NCBI RefSeq assembly: GCF_020166105.1
Contig: NZ_JAIUJY010000007.1
Span: forward strand, 168,714 to 232,713
Reading direction: 5' to 3'
DNA: 64,000 nucleotides
DNA from: Blastococcus sp. LR1
GTDB taxonomy: Bacteria; Actinomycetota; Actinomycetes; Mycobacteriales; Geodermatophilaceae
Shown: in pieces, positions 7,888 through 15,909 of the stretch
Numbering within the stretch: the stretch's first letter is position 1
Layout of the letters: every line of letters starts with the position of its first letter
Notes under the pieces: model-generated
What the model saw: the letters and a program-made list of their open reading frames with translations, nothing else
Databases searched by the model: none
What the model was told of the DNA's origin: nothing
Translations under genes and position numbers: made by a program

Positions 7888-8493
7888 TCAGGCGGGCCGC
7901 AGGACCGCGACCAGGAACTCCGACTCCGGGGTGAACGGCCGCACGTCCCAGGCCGACAGCAGCAGCTCCTCGGCCCAGCCGGTCGCCTGGGCGTCGGCGA
8001 GGAACTCGTCGAACTCGTAGCCCCGCCCGGCACCGAAGCCGATGACCGCGCGCCCGTCGGCGACCAGGTGGACCCGCAGCCGGCTCAGCACCTCGCGGCG
8101 GGTCGAGGGCGCCAGGAACGTCATCACATTGCCAGCGCAGACCAGCGCCGCGAAGGGCTCCTCGACGCCCCGGGCGGGCAGGTCGAGCTCGGCGAGGTCG
8201 GAGACCAGGTACCGGGGCCCGGGGTTCTCCTCGTCGGCGGCGGCGATCAGCACCGGGTCGAGGTCCACCCCGACGACGTCGTGCCCCGCGCGGGCGAGAT
8301 GGCCGGCGATGCGGCCCTGCCCGCAGCCCGCGTCGAGCACCCGCGTTCCCCGCGGCAGCATCGCGTCGAGCAGCCGCGCCTCGCCGACGAGGTCCATCCC
8401 CTGCGCCGCCAGGTCGTGCCAGCGCCGCACGTAGGCCGCGGAGTGGTCCGGGTTCTCCTCGGTGAGGCGCGCCCAGGCGCTCGACTCGGTCAC
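7888..8493 (-). CDS. Class I SAM-dependent methyltransferase
   Basis: A 201-residue methyltransferase with the Rossmann SAM-binding signature VLDAGCGQGRIAGHLA (motif I), the acidic motif VVGVDLDP and a later FAALVCAGNVMTF segment. The substrate cannot be told. The GTG start at 8493 overlaps the stop of the upstream FAD oxidase by four bases (GTGA). It is the last gene of a seven-gene overlapping string that begins at the TPP riboswitch. The start could not lie further upstream without a long overlap. No transmembrane segment. Confidence 0.85.
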   Translation of the reverse strand: MTESSAWARLTEENPDHSAAYVRRWHDLAAQGMDLVGEARLLDAMLPRGTRVLDAGCGQGRIAGHLARAGHDVVGVDLDPVLIAAADEENPGPRYLVSDLAELDLPARGVEEPFAALVCAGNVMTFLAPSTRREVLSRLRVHLVADGRAVIGFGAGRGYEFDEFLADAQATGWAEELLLSAWDVRPFTPESEFLVAVLRPA

Positions 8494-10067
8494 GGCTCCA
8501 CGATGGCACGGCCGGGGAACTCGTCCAGCAGCACGCCCGGATTGAGGATCCCGGCCGGGTCGAGGGCGGCCTTCGTGGCCTGCAGCGCCAGGGCGAACGG
8601 GTCCGGGCGCTGCCGGTCGTAGCCGGGCCGGTGATCGCGGCCGACGGCGTGGTGGTGGGTGATCGTGGCGCCGAGGCGGCCCAGCACCTCCGACGCCGCC
8701 GTCTTCACCTCGTCCCACATCGCCACCTCCGAGCCGGGACGGCCGGCGGCGATCACGGTGAAGTACGGCGCCGCGCCGTCGGGGTAGACGTGCGTGAACC
8801 GGCAGTTGACCAGTCCCTCGGCGCCGGTCACCTCGCGCACCGCGGCGCCGACCTCGGTCCGCACGGTGTCGTAGAGCTCCTCCACCCGGTCCCAGGTGCA
8901 GGCGGTCTCGAAGGTCTCCACGATCGCGCTCATCCGGGCCATGCCGTCCCGGACGTAGGGCATCCGCAGGAAGGTGTTCCGCCAGGCATCGGCCGCCGAG
9001 TCCCTGCCGCCCCCGCCGGCCACCGCGCCCCCGTGCGCGCGGGCCAGGTCGGTCAGTTCGGCCAGCCGGCCCTCGACCGGCACGGACGCCGACTCCGCGC
9101 CGAGCACCAGCACCGGCTCGCCGCCGGATGCGCCGGACAGGGCTGCCTCGCCCGGGTCCAGCAGCCGGCAGTTGGCCGGGTACAAGGAGGCCTGGGCGAT
9201 CGTCCGCACCGCGGCCATGGCCGCCGTCATGTCCGGGAAGGTCACCGACGCCGAGGCCTTGAACCGCGGCCGGTCCTGCAGCCGCATCCAGGCCTCGGTG
9301 ATCACGCCGAGCGTTCCCTCCGAGCCGAGGAAGAGCCGGTCCGGCGAGGGCCCAGCACCCGAGCCCGGCAGCCGCCACGACTCGCTCACGCCGACCGGGG
9401 TGACGACGCGCAACGACTCCACCAGGTCGTCGATGTGGGTGTGCAGCGTCGCGTAGTGGCCGCCCGCGCGGGTGGCCAACCAGCCGCCGAGGGTGGAGAA
9501 CTCGAAGCTCTGCGGGAAGTGCCGCAGCGTCAGGCCGTGCGGGCGCAGCTGCTCCTCGAGCACCGGTCCCAGCGCGCCGCCCTGGATCCGGGCCGCCCGG
9601 CTGGTGCGGTCCACCTCCAGCACGCGGTCGAGCCCGGTCAGGTCCAGCGAGAGCCACGGCCGGTCCCCGCGGTACTCCACTCCGCCGACGACGGAACTGC
9701 CGCCACCGAAGGGCACGACGACGACGCCGGCGCCGCCCGCCCAGTCGAGCAGGTCGACGACGTCGTCCTCGCTGCGCGGGTGCGCGACGGCGTCCGGCGC
9801 GCCCCGGAGGTCGCCGTCGAGCGCGCGCACCACGTCCCGGTAGGCCTTGCCGAACGCGTGCTCGGCGCGGACCGCGGGCTCGGCGCTGACGGGCAGGGAC
9901 GGCGGCAGGGGAAACCGGGACGGCGGCAGCGTCAGGTCGGCGACGTCGAGCACCGGGCGCGGCCGGTCCGGGAGCTCGGGGATCAGCCCGGCGAGGGCGA
10001 CGCACTCGTCGTCGGGAAGGGCCCGGTCGGTCGTGCCCCAGCCCCACCAGGAGCGGATCGCGGTCAT
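8490..10067 (-). CDS. FAD-binding oxidase, alkyl-DHAP synthase-like
   Basis: A 525-residue flavoenzyme. The N-terminal half is an FAD-binding (PCMH/VAO type) domain with VVPFGGGSSVVGG and LGGWLATRAGGHYAT; the C-terminal half ends in ITHHHAVGRDHRPGY, a His-rich motif characteristic of alkyldihydroxyacetonephosphate synthases, followed by LDPAGILNPGVLLD. The opening WWGWG matches this subfamily. Relatives such as mycobacterial AgpS are annotated for ether-lipid synthesis, but actinobacterial members have not generally been proven to do this. Its ATG overlaps the dinB stop by four bases, and its stop overlaps the methyltransferase start by four bases. Enzyme class is sure; the precise reaction is not. 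Confidence 0.85.
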   Translation of the reverse strand: MTAIRSWWGWGTTDRALPDDECVALAGLIPELPDRPRPVLDVADLTLPPSRFPLPPSLPVSAEPAVRAEHAFGKAYRDVVRALDGDLRGAPDAVAHPRSEDDVVDLLDWAGGAGVVVVPFGGGSSVVGGVEYRGDRPWLSLDLTGLDRVLEVDRTSRAARIQGGALGPVLEEQLRPHGLTLRHFPQSFEFSTLGGWLATRAGGHYATLHTHIDDLVESLRVVTPVGVSESWRLPGSGAGPSPDRLFLGSEGTLGVITEAWMRLQDRPRFKASASVTFPDMTAAMAAVRTIAQASLYPANCRLLDPGEAALSGASGGEPVLVLGAESASVPVEGRLAELTDLARAHGGAVAGGGGRDSAADAWRNTFLRMPYVRDGMARMSAIVETFETACTWDRVEELYDTVRTEVGAAVREVTGAEGLVNCRFTHVYPDGAAPYFTVIAAGRPGSEVAMWDEVKTAASEVLGRLGATITHHHAVGRDHRPGYDRQRPDPFALALQATKAALDPAGILNPGVLLDEFPGRAIVEP

Positions 10068-11416
10068 TCGGAGGTCCTCCACTCGGGCGGGTCCGCGGGC
10101 TGCAGCGCGGGGTCGTCGGCGGACAGTGTGCGCACCGGCCCCGGCGTCGTCCGCGGGCCCTCGAACCGGACCGTCACCCGCCCCAGGCCGCGGCCCCACA
10201 CCCAACCGGATCCCAGCTCGTCGTGGCGCACGTCCTGCCCGGGCCACCAGCGCTTCTCCACCGGCAGCTCCGGCACCTCCGCCGGGACCTCGGGCTCGGT
10301 CTCCGCCGCCGCCTCCGCCTCTCCCCCGTCGTCGAGCAGGCCCTCGGCGAAGAGGTCGCCCTGGGCGTAGACCGACAGCCCGGAGACGCCGACGCCGAGC
10401 AGCCGCAGCCCGCCCGCGGTGCCGGCCTCGATGAGCAGCCGGCGCGCGGTGGTGGCGATGAGCCGGGCGTCGTCGGTCGGCTGGGGGAGCGTCTGCGAGC
10501 GGGTGAGGGTCGTGAAGTCGTAGCGGCGCACCTTGAGCGTCACCGTCCGGCCGGAGATCGCGCCCTTGCGCAGCCGCTCCCCCACCCGGGTGGCCATGGA
10601 GTCGATCTCCCGGCCCAGGACGGCGACGTCGGTCAGGTCCCGCTCGAAGGTCTCCTCGTGCGACACCGACTTCACGCCGCGGTCGGACACGACGGCGCGG
10701 TCGTCGTCGGCCCGGGCCAGCGCGTACAGCCCGGCGCCGTGCGCCTTGCCGACCAGCGCCACCAGGTCGGTCAGCGAGCGGACGGCCAGGTCCCCGACGG
10801 TCTTCACCCCCACCTGGTGCAGCCGCTCGGCGGTGGCCGGGCCGACGCCGCCGAGCCGGGTGACCGGGAGCGGATGCAGCACCTCCAGCTCTCGCCCGGG
10901 TGCGACGACGACCAGCCCGTCGGGCTTCTGCAGGTCGGAGCCGATCTTGGCCATGAGCTTGGAGGTGCCGATGCCGATGGAGCCGGTCACTCCCCCGGTG
11001 GCCGCGGCGATGCGGGCCTTGAGCTCGTTCCCCAGCGCGGTGACGCCGTCCACGGACAGGTCGAGGCCGTCCGCGGCGGCCAGGTCGACGTAGGCCTCGT
11101 CGATGGACACCGGCTCGACCAGCGGCGAGACCTCCCGCAGCAGGCTCATGACGACGTCGGAGGTGCGCCGGTAGGCGGCGAAGCGGCCGCCCAGGAACGC
11201 CGTCCCCGAGGGGCACCGCCGGCGGGCCTCCGCGGTCGACATGGCCGAGCGGGCGCCGTAGGCGCGCGCCTCGTAGGACGCGGTGGCGACGACGCCGCGC
11301 CCGCCGACCCCGCCGACGACGACCGGCCGCCCGCGCAGCGACGGCTTGTCCCGCTGCTCGACCGCGGCGAAGAAGGCGTCGAGGTCGAGGTGCATGATGC
11401 TCGCCTCTCGCCTCAC
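10064..11416 (-). CDS. dinB: DNA polymerase IV (Y-family translesion polymerase)
   Basis: A 450-residue Y-family polymerase. Catalytic acidic residues are visible as D11 in MHLDLDAFFAAVEQ and D106-E107 in PVSIDEAYVDL; the helix-hairpin-helix thumb region is at VTRLGGVGPATAERL and the little-finger domain follows. It copies past damaged bases, usually under stress. I chose the GTG at 11416, giving MRREASIMHLDLD, which matches actinobacterial DinB N-termini and overlaps the tenA stop by four bases; an ATG at 11395 would remove only seven residues. The C-terminal ~60 residues are acidic then basic and extend past the canonical domain. No SOS box is apparent since the gene lies inside a thiamine-salvage string. 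Confidence 0.95.
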   Translation of the reverse strand: MRREASIMHLDLDAFFAAVEQRDKPSLRGRPVVVGGVGGRGVVATASYEARAYGARSAMSTAEARRRCPSGTAFLGGRFAAYRRTSDVVMSLLREVSPLVEPVSIDEAYVDLAAADGLDLSVDGVTALGNELKARIAAATGGVTGSIGIGTSKLMAKIGSDLQKPDGLVVVAPGRELEVLHPLPVTRLGGVGPATAERLHQVGVKTVGDLAVRSLTDLVALVGKAHGAGLYALARADDDRAVVSDRGVKSVSHEETFERDLTDVAVLGREIDSMATRVGERLRKGAISGRTVTLKVRRYDFTTLTRSQTLPQPTDDARLIATTARRLLIEAGTAGGLRLLGVGVSGLSVYAQGDLFAEGLLDDGGEAEAAAETEPEVPAEVPELPVEKRWWPGQDVRHDELGSGWVWGRGLGRVTVRFEGPRTTPGPVRTLSADDPALQPADPPEWRTSE

Positions 11417-12132
11417 GCCCCCATTGTCGACGGAGCGGCGGTCCGCGCGGTGAGGGGCGGCCAGTGCTCCCGGTTCCAGGCCGCCTGCCAGAACGCGTGT
11501 TCGTAGCGCACGGCGGTGGCGAACGCCGCCTGCATGGCCGGCTCGTCCTGCGGGGAGGCCGTCGCCGCGGCGTCGGTGAGGGCCCGGGCCTGCCGGGTCG
11601 CCTCCTGGAAACCGCCGTCGGCGTAGGCGTCCACCCAGCGGCGGTAGGGGTGTCCCGGGGCGGTGGCGGCCTGCCGGGCCAGCCGGCCGCCCACGTCGGC
11701 GTACACCCAGAAGCAGGGCAGCACCGCCGCTGCCCCGACCGCGTAGGGCGCGGTGGCCGCCGTCGCCACCAGGTAGGAGACGTAGCCCAGGCAGGTGGGC
11801 GACGGCGTCGTCGTGCCGAGCACCCCGGAGAGCGGCACCGCGCCGAGCAGCTCCTCGCCGAGCAGGTCGGCGTGCAACTGCGCCTCGACGACGCCGCAGC
11901 CGACTGCGGAGGTCGCCCAGAAGCTCGCGCTCGCGGTGTCCGGGGCGCGGGCGGCGAGCAGGGAGAGGGCCCGCGCGTAACCGGCCAGGTAGAGCGCGTC
12001 CTGCTCGAGGTAGTGCCGGAACATCGCCGGGTCCAGCGTGCCGGCCCCCAGGCCGGTGAGGAACGGCAGCTCGTCGATCGCAGCGCGGGCGTCCGCGGTC
12101 GCCGTCCAGGCGCGCTCGCCGAACGACGTCAT
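11413..12132 (-). CDS. tenA: TenA family thiaminase II / aminopyrimidine aminohydrolase
   Basis: A 239-residue all-helical protein of the TenA/THI-4 family. It releases the hydroxymethyl pyrimidine from damaged thiamine for salvage. Visible family features are FRHYLEQDALYL, SPTCLGYVSYL, VLPCFWVYADVG (the Cys typical of TenA_C members) and YEHAFWQAAW with the C-terminal Glu. Its ATG overlaps the thiD stop by four bases and its stop overlaps the dinB start by four bases. Pairing with thiD makes sense, since ThiD phosphorylates the pyrimidine that TenA releases. Confidence 0.9.
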   Translation of the reverse strand: MTSFGERAWTATADARAAIDELPFLTGLGAGTLDPAMFRHYLEQDALYLAGYARALSLLAARAPDTASASFWATSAVGCGVVEAQLHADLLGEELLGAVPLSGVLGTTTPSPTCLGYVSYLVATAATAPYAVGAAAVLPCFWVYADVGGRLARQAATAPGHPYRRWVDAYADGGFQEATRQARALTDAAATASPQDEPAMQAAFATAVRYEHAFWQAAWNREHWPPLTARTAAPSTMGA

Positions 12133-12941
12133 GCCGGCCAGATCCCGGCGAAGTGGTGGACCGGGCCGTGCCCCGAGCCGACCGCGAGCCCCTCGCCGGC
12201 GACCAGGGCGTGCTGCAGGTAGTCACGTGCTCCGTCCACGAGGGGCAGCCAGTCGTCGGCTCCGTGGTGGGCGGCCAGCGCCGCGACGGCCGAGGACAGG
12301 GTGCAGCCGGTGCCGTGCGTGGCGCTGGTGCTCACCCGCGGCCGCCGGGTGGTGCGGACGCCGTGGCGGTCGGCGAGGACGTCGACGCTCTCCGCGCCGT
12401 CGAGGTGACCGCCCTTGAGCAGCACGGCGCCGCAGCCGAGCTCGAGCAGCGCCAGCGCGTGCTCGACCAGTCCGTCCTCGTCGGTGGCGGGCGCGCGGTC
12501 GAGCAGCGCGGCGGCCTCCGGGACGTTGGGGGTGATCAGGTCGGTCACCGGGGCGAGGACGCTGCGGACGGCGTCGACGGCGTCGGCGTCGATGAGCCGG
12601 TCGCCGCTGGTCGCCACCATCACGGGGTCGCAGACCACCGGGCCGGGGCGGCGCTCGACCAGCACCTCGGTCACCGCGTGCACCACCTCGGCGGAGCCGA
12701 GCATGCCCAGCTTCGTCGCGTGGACCTCCACGTCGTCGAGCAGGGTGCGCAGCTGGTGGGCCACGAACTCCGCGGGCACCGGGTGCACGCCGGTGACCCC
12801 GCGGGTGTTCTGGGCGGTGAGCGCGGTGAGCACCGCCGTGCCGTATGCGCCCAGTGCGCTGAAGGTCTTGAGATCGGCCTGGATCCCGGCGCCACCGCTC
12901 GGGTCGCTGCCGGCGACGGCGAGCGCGACCGCGGCGCTCAC
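12129..12941 (-). CDS. thiD: Hydroxymethylpyrimidine/phosphomethylpyrimidine kinase
   Basis: A 270-residue ribokinase-fold kinase. It phosphorylates HMP and HMP-P to HMP-PP for thiamine synthesis. Signatures are AVAGSDPSGGAGIQADLKTF at the N-terminus, VMVATSGDRL in the middle and the anion-hole motif THGTGCTLSSA near the C-terminus. The GTG start at 12941 overlaps the thiE stop by four bases. Length is normal for the family. It is third in the riboswitch-headed operon. Confidence 0.95.
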   Translation of the reverse strand: MSAAVALAVAGSDPSGGAGIQADLKTFSALGAYGTAVLTALTAQNTRGVTGVHPVPAEFVAHQLRTLLDDVEVHATKLGMLGSAEVVHAVTEVLVERRPGPVVCDPVMVATSGDRLIDADAVDAVRSVLAPVTDLITPNVPEAAALLDRAPATDEDGLVEHALALLELGCGAVLLKGGHLDGAESVDVLADRHGVRTTRRPRVSTSATHGTGCTLSSAVAALAAHHGADDWLPLVDGARDYLQHALVAGEGLAVGSGHGPVHHFAGIWPA

Positions 12942-13609
12942 GAGCGCACCGCCGTCCGGCCACGGGCGATCTCCGCGCGCAGTTCCCGGGCTGCTGCCGC
13001 CGGGTCGGGCGCCGTGCACAGGGCCGAGACGACGCAGACGCCGTCGACGCCGGTGGCGGCCGCCGCCGCGGCGCGGTCCGGCCCGATCCCGCCGATCGCC
13101 ACCGCGCGAAGTTCCGCGGCGCGCGCGGTCGTGGCGAGCTCCCGCACGCCGTCGAGCCCCAGCTCCGGGGCGGCATCGGGCTTGGTCGGGGTCCCCCACA
13201 GGGGACTGAGGCCCACCAGGTCGACGGTTCCGGCGGGCAGCGCGAGGACCGCTGCCAGGTCCGCCGCGGAGGAGACGCTGATCCCCAGGAGCCGGTCCGG
13301 CCCCAGCAGGGCGCGGGCGGCGGCAGCGGGCAGGTCGTCCTGGCCCACGTGCAGCCCGTCGGCGTCGGCCCGGAGCGCCACCTCGGCGTCGTCGTTCACG
13401 ATCAGGCGGACGGAGTCGTGCCCGTCCAGCGCCGCCCGCACCGACCTGGTCAGCTCCAGCAGCTCGGCCGGCGAGGCCGTCTTGTCGCGCACCTGCACCG
13501 CGGTGACCCCACCGGCGACGGCTGCCCGCACGACGTCGGCCACGGGACGCGGCCGGCACAGGACGGTGTCGGTGACCAGGTACAGGGTGGGGTCGAGGGC
13601 CGGCCTCAC
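12938..13609 (-). CDS. thiE: Thiamine-phosphate synthase
   Basis: A 223-residue TIM-barrel enzyme that joins HMP-PP and thiazole phosphate into thiamine phosphate. Visible motifs: AVQVRDK, LIVNDD, GLHVGQDDLP, the pyrophosphate-site PTKPDA and the phosphate-binding AIGGIGPD. The GTG start at 13609 overlaps the thiM stop by four bases, and the stop overlaps the thiD start by four bases. Full length. Confidence 0.95.
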   Translation of the reverse strand: MRPALDPTLYLVTDTVLCRPRPVADVVRAAVAGGVTAVQVRDKTASPAELLELTRSVRAALDGHDSVRLIVNDDAEVALRADADGLHVGQDDLPAAAARALLGPDRLLGISVSSAADLAAVLALPAGTVDLVGLSPLWGTPTKPDAAPELGLDGVRELATTARAAELRAVAIGGIGPDRAAAAAATGVDGVCVVSALCTAPDPAAAARELRAEIARGRTAVRS

Positions 13610-14403
13610 GCCTGGGTCCGGAGGTCGGCGGCCGCCAGGGCGTCCCCGTCCACCGAGGCCAGCGCGTCGATCCAGTGGACGACGAAGGTCCCCGGGCCGG
13701 CGGCGGTGGCGGCGGCGCGCTCGGCGGCGACGGCGACGTGTGCGTGCGCCGCCACGGTTCCGAGCAGCGCGTCCTCCGTGGTCGCGACGTAGGCGGCGAC
13801 CAGTGCGCCCAGAGCGCAGCCGGCGCCGGTGGTGCGGGTGAGGAGCTCGGAACCGCCGCCGACGCGCACGGTCCGCCTGCCGTCGGTGACCAGGTCGACC
13901 GGGCCGCTGACGGCCACCACGCCGCCGGTGCGGGCGGTGAGCGCGGCAGCCGCCTTTCCGGCGTCGTCCACCCCCGCGGTGCTGTCCACGCCGCGGCCAC
14001 CCGCCCCCGCACCGGCCAGGGCCATGACCTCCGAGGCGTTGCCGCGGACGACGGTGGGGCGCAGGTCGGCGAGCTCGCCGGCCAGCTCTGTGCGGTAGGC
14101 CAGGCCGCCGACGGCGACCGGATCCAGCACCCACGGTGTGCCGGCGGCGCCGGCCGACCGGGCGGCCAGGAGCATCGCCTCCGCCGTCCGGGCGGAGACG
14201 GTGCCCACGTTGATCAGCACCGCCGAGGCGACGGCGGCGAAGTCGCCGGCCTCCTGCGGTGCGTCGACCATCGCGGGGGCCGCGCCGGCGGCCAGCAGCG
14301 TGTTCGCGGTGACCGTCTGGACGACGGTGTTGGTGAGGCAGTGCACCAGAGGTGCGGAGGCGCGCAGGCCCGACAGGGCGGCGCGCAGATCGTCGGCATC
14401 CAC
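13606..14403 (-). CDS. thiM: Hydroxyethylthiazole kinase
   Basis: A 265-residue thiazole salvage kinase, which phosphorylates 4-methyl-5-hydroxyethylthiazole. Signatures: PLVHCLTNTVVQTVTANTLLA, a VLDPVAVGG segment, NASEVMAL and the C-terminal TTGAGCALGAL. The frame stays open upstream to 14487, but that stretch is the TPP riboswitch, so the start is the GTG at 14403. The ribosome binding site GAAGGGA lies nine bases upstream, inside the riboswitch itself. It is the first gene of a seven-gene overlapping string (thiM, thiE, thiD, tenA, dinB, FAD oxidase, methyltransferase). Confidence 0.95.
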   Translation of the reverse strand: MDADDLRAALSGLRASAPLVHCLTNTVVQTVTANTLLAAGAAPAMVDAPQEAGDFAAVASAVLINVGTVSARTAEAMLLAARSAGAAGTPWVLDPVAVGGLAYRTELAGELADLRPTVVRGNASEVMALAGAGAGGRGVDSTAGVDDAGKAAAALTARTGGVVAVSGPVDLVTDGRRTVRVGGGSELLTRTTGAGCALGALVAAYVATTEDALLGTVAAHAHVAVAAERAAATAAGPGTFVVHWIDALASVDGDALAAADLRTQA

Positions 14404-14406
14404 GCC

Positions 14407-14487
14407 GTGACATCCCTTCGCCAGTACGAACTGGAGCAGGTTCGACGGGTGTGTTCTCAGTCCCCGGGCGGGGACACCCCGTGCCAC
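14407..14487 (-). ncRNA. TPP (thiamine pyrophosphate) riboswitch
   Basis: Read on the minus strand, the 81-base element has a P1 stem (GTGGCA at its 5' end pairing with TGTCAC at its 3' end), the GGGGTG and CTGAGA bases of the pyrimidine-sensing arm, ACCCG followed by GAACCTG, and the conserved 3' arm ending GCGAAGGGA. A GC-rich P3 hairpin (CCCCGCCCGGGG) is intact. The thiM start is three bases past P1, and the Shine-Dalgarno sequence is the conserved GAAGGGA. Ligand binding therefore should directly block ribosome access to thiM. Confidence 0.95.
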
Positions 14488-14557
14488 TTACGCCCGCGAA
14501 CCTACCGGGGACGGGCGGGCTGTTCTACTCGTGGCTCCCGACCTCGGAGGAGGCCCA

Positions 14558-15049
14558 GTGCTGCGTCAGCGCCTGCCCGTTCGCATTCCGGTCCCCGGAC
14601 GGGACGTGCCGGACGCCGCCGCCGAGCTGACCGCCGCGGTCGAGCGGATGCGCCGGCCCCGGCCCGTGCGGGGGGACCTGCGGGTGCGGGTCCGGCCCGG
14701 GGGCGAGGTGCGCGTGCGGCAGGTGTCCGGAGAGCACGTCTACCACCCGCACGTGGACGGTCGCCTGGAGCAGGAGGACGACGGTCAGGTGTGGCTGGTC
14801 GGCCGGGCGGTGGAGCACGCGGGAGAGGTGTTCGTGGTGGCCTTCTGGGGTTTCCTCGCGCTGTGCATGGCCCTGATGACGGCCGTGACGGTGGTGGACG
14901 GCGAAGCTCTGGGAGCGATCGTCTGCGCGGCGGGAGCGGTGGCCTTCGGCGTGCTGACGTGGCTCTTCCAGCGGGGCCGGCGCAGTTTTCCGGACGACGT
15001 CGAGGAGCTGATGCGGGTTCTGGCGGCCGCGTCGGCCGGATCCCGCTAG
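14558..15049 (+). CDS. Small two-helix membrane protein, unknown function
   Basis: A 163-residue protein. After a basic N-terminal ~75 residues (VRVRPGGEVRVRQVSGEHVYHP) come two hydrophobic helices (VFVVAFWGFLALCMALM and LGAIVCAAGAVAFGVLTWL) and a short C-terminal helix RRSFPDDVEELMRVLAAA. The GTG at 14558 is chosen over one at 14531 because GGAGGAGG ends five bases upstream of it. I do not recognise the family. It is divergent from the thiamine operon and followed by a frameshifted copy of its own C-terminal half. Confidence 0.65.
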   Translation: MLRQRLPVRIPVPGRDVPDAAAELTAAVERMRRPRPVRGDLRVRVRPGGEVRVRQVSGEHVYHPHVDGRLEQEDDGQVWLVGRAVEHAGEVFVVAFWGFLALCMALMTAVTVVDGEALGAIVCAAGAVAFGVLTWLFQRGRRSFPDDVEELMRVLAAASAGSR

Positions 15050-15249
15050 GTCTGGGAGAACGGCGCCGACGTCCTGCACGTCGCCGTCCAGGGCTTCGGT
15101 CTCCTGGTGACCCTGACGGTGTTCGGGATCGGGCTGGCCGAGGGAGTGGTCCGGCCGGCGCTCGGCTGCAGCTCGCCCGACGCGGCTTCCGCGCCGACGT
15201 CGACCAGCTGCTGGGGGCCCTCGACCGGGCGCTCGGACGACAGCCCTGA
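15050..15249 (+). pseudogene. Decayed tandem duplicate of the preceding gene's 3' half
   Basis: Directly after the TAG stop, in the same frame, the sequence encodes VWENGADVLHVAVQGFGLL and a hydrophobic stretch that parallels the VEHAGEVFVVAFWGF region of the gene before. Near 15165 the match continues in another frame as ARRGFRADVDQLLGALDRAL up to a TGA at 15247-15249, paralleling GRRSFPDDVEELMRVLAAA. There is no start codon or ribosome binding site for it. I infer a partial duplication disabled by a frameshift. Similarity was judged by eye. Confidence 0.5.
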
Positions 15250-15266
15250 ACGCCGGTCCGCCGCGC

Positions 15267-15272
15267 TAGGTT
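15267..15272 (+). promoter_or_regulatory. Putative leaderless -10 hexamer (TAGGTT)
   Basis: TAGGTT lies exactly six bases before the ATG at 15279, with no ribosome binding site. The fit to the actinobacterial leaderless arrangement is among the best in the window. A weak CTGAAC (15246-15251) could be the -35, though with a short 15-base spacer. Confidence 0.5.
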
Positions 15273-15278
15273 GCGGCG

Positions 15279-15815
15279 ATGACCAGCACTGACGACCAGG
15301 GACGCGCCGAGCCGCCCGTGGCCGCGGGGGAGGTCGAGACGCTCCTGGGCTTCCTCGACTACCAGCGGGCCACGCTCGAGTGGAAGACGCGTGGCCTGGA
15401 CGCCGACGGCTTCCGCGCCACCGTCGGCGCGTCGACCATGACCCTGGGCGGCCTGCTCAAGCATCTGGCGCTGGTGGAGGAGTCCTGGTTCTCCCGGCGG
15501 CTGCACGGCCACGCCTTCCACCCGCGGTGGGACGTCGACTGGGACGCCGACCCCGACTGGGAGTGGAACTCCGCGACGGCGGACTCCCCGGAGCAGCTAC
15601 GGGCGCTCTGGGAGGAGGCCGTCGCCTGCTCGCGCGAACTGGTCGCCGAGGCGCTGGCCGACGGCGGCCTGGACCGCCTGGCCGCCGTCGGGTGGCCCGA
15701 CGGCACGACGATGAGCCTGCGCTGGATCGTCGTCCATCTGATCGAGGAGTACGCCCGGCACAACGGCCACGCCGACCTGATCCGCGAGGTGGTCGACGGC
15801 GAGGTCGGCGAGTAG
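15279..15815 (+). CDS. DinB superfamily protein, DUF664
   Basis: A 178-residue four-helix-bundle protein of the DUF664 branch of the DinB/MST superfamily, not related to the polymerase dinB. Metal-ligand histidines expected for the fold are seen in LLKHLALVE and in EEYARHNGHADLIRE; SWFSRRLHG is also typical. Related actinobacterial proteins are mycothiol-dependent transferases or uncharacterised metal-binding proteins. It appears monocistronic and probably leaderless. Function not assignable from sequence alone. Confidence 0.85.
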   Translation: MTSTDDQGRAEPPVAAGEVETLLGFLDYQRATLEWKTRGLDADGFRATVGASTMTLGGLLKHLALVEESWFSRRLHGHAFHPRWDVDWDADPDWEWNSATADSPEQLRALWEEAVACSRELVAEALADGGLDRLAAVGWPDGTTMSLRWIVVHLIEEYARHNGHADLIREVVDGEVGE

Positions 15816-15909
15816 CTCGGCCGGCGTTCACCCGACTGTGGATTTCCTTGCCGCCGTCGTGCCGGAACTGTGAAGCTGCAGGTCGACCGCCGACGGGAGG
15901 ACGCACGGA

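Noticed and set aside
8490..11216. Very long minus-strand frame spanning FAD oxidase and part of dinB
   Set aside because: Only the FAD oxidase part is meaningful; upstream of 10067 it is dinB read in another frame.
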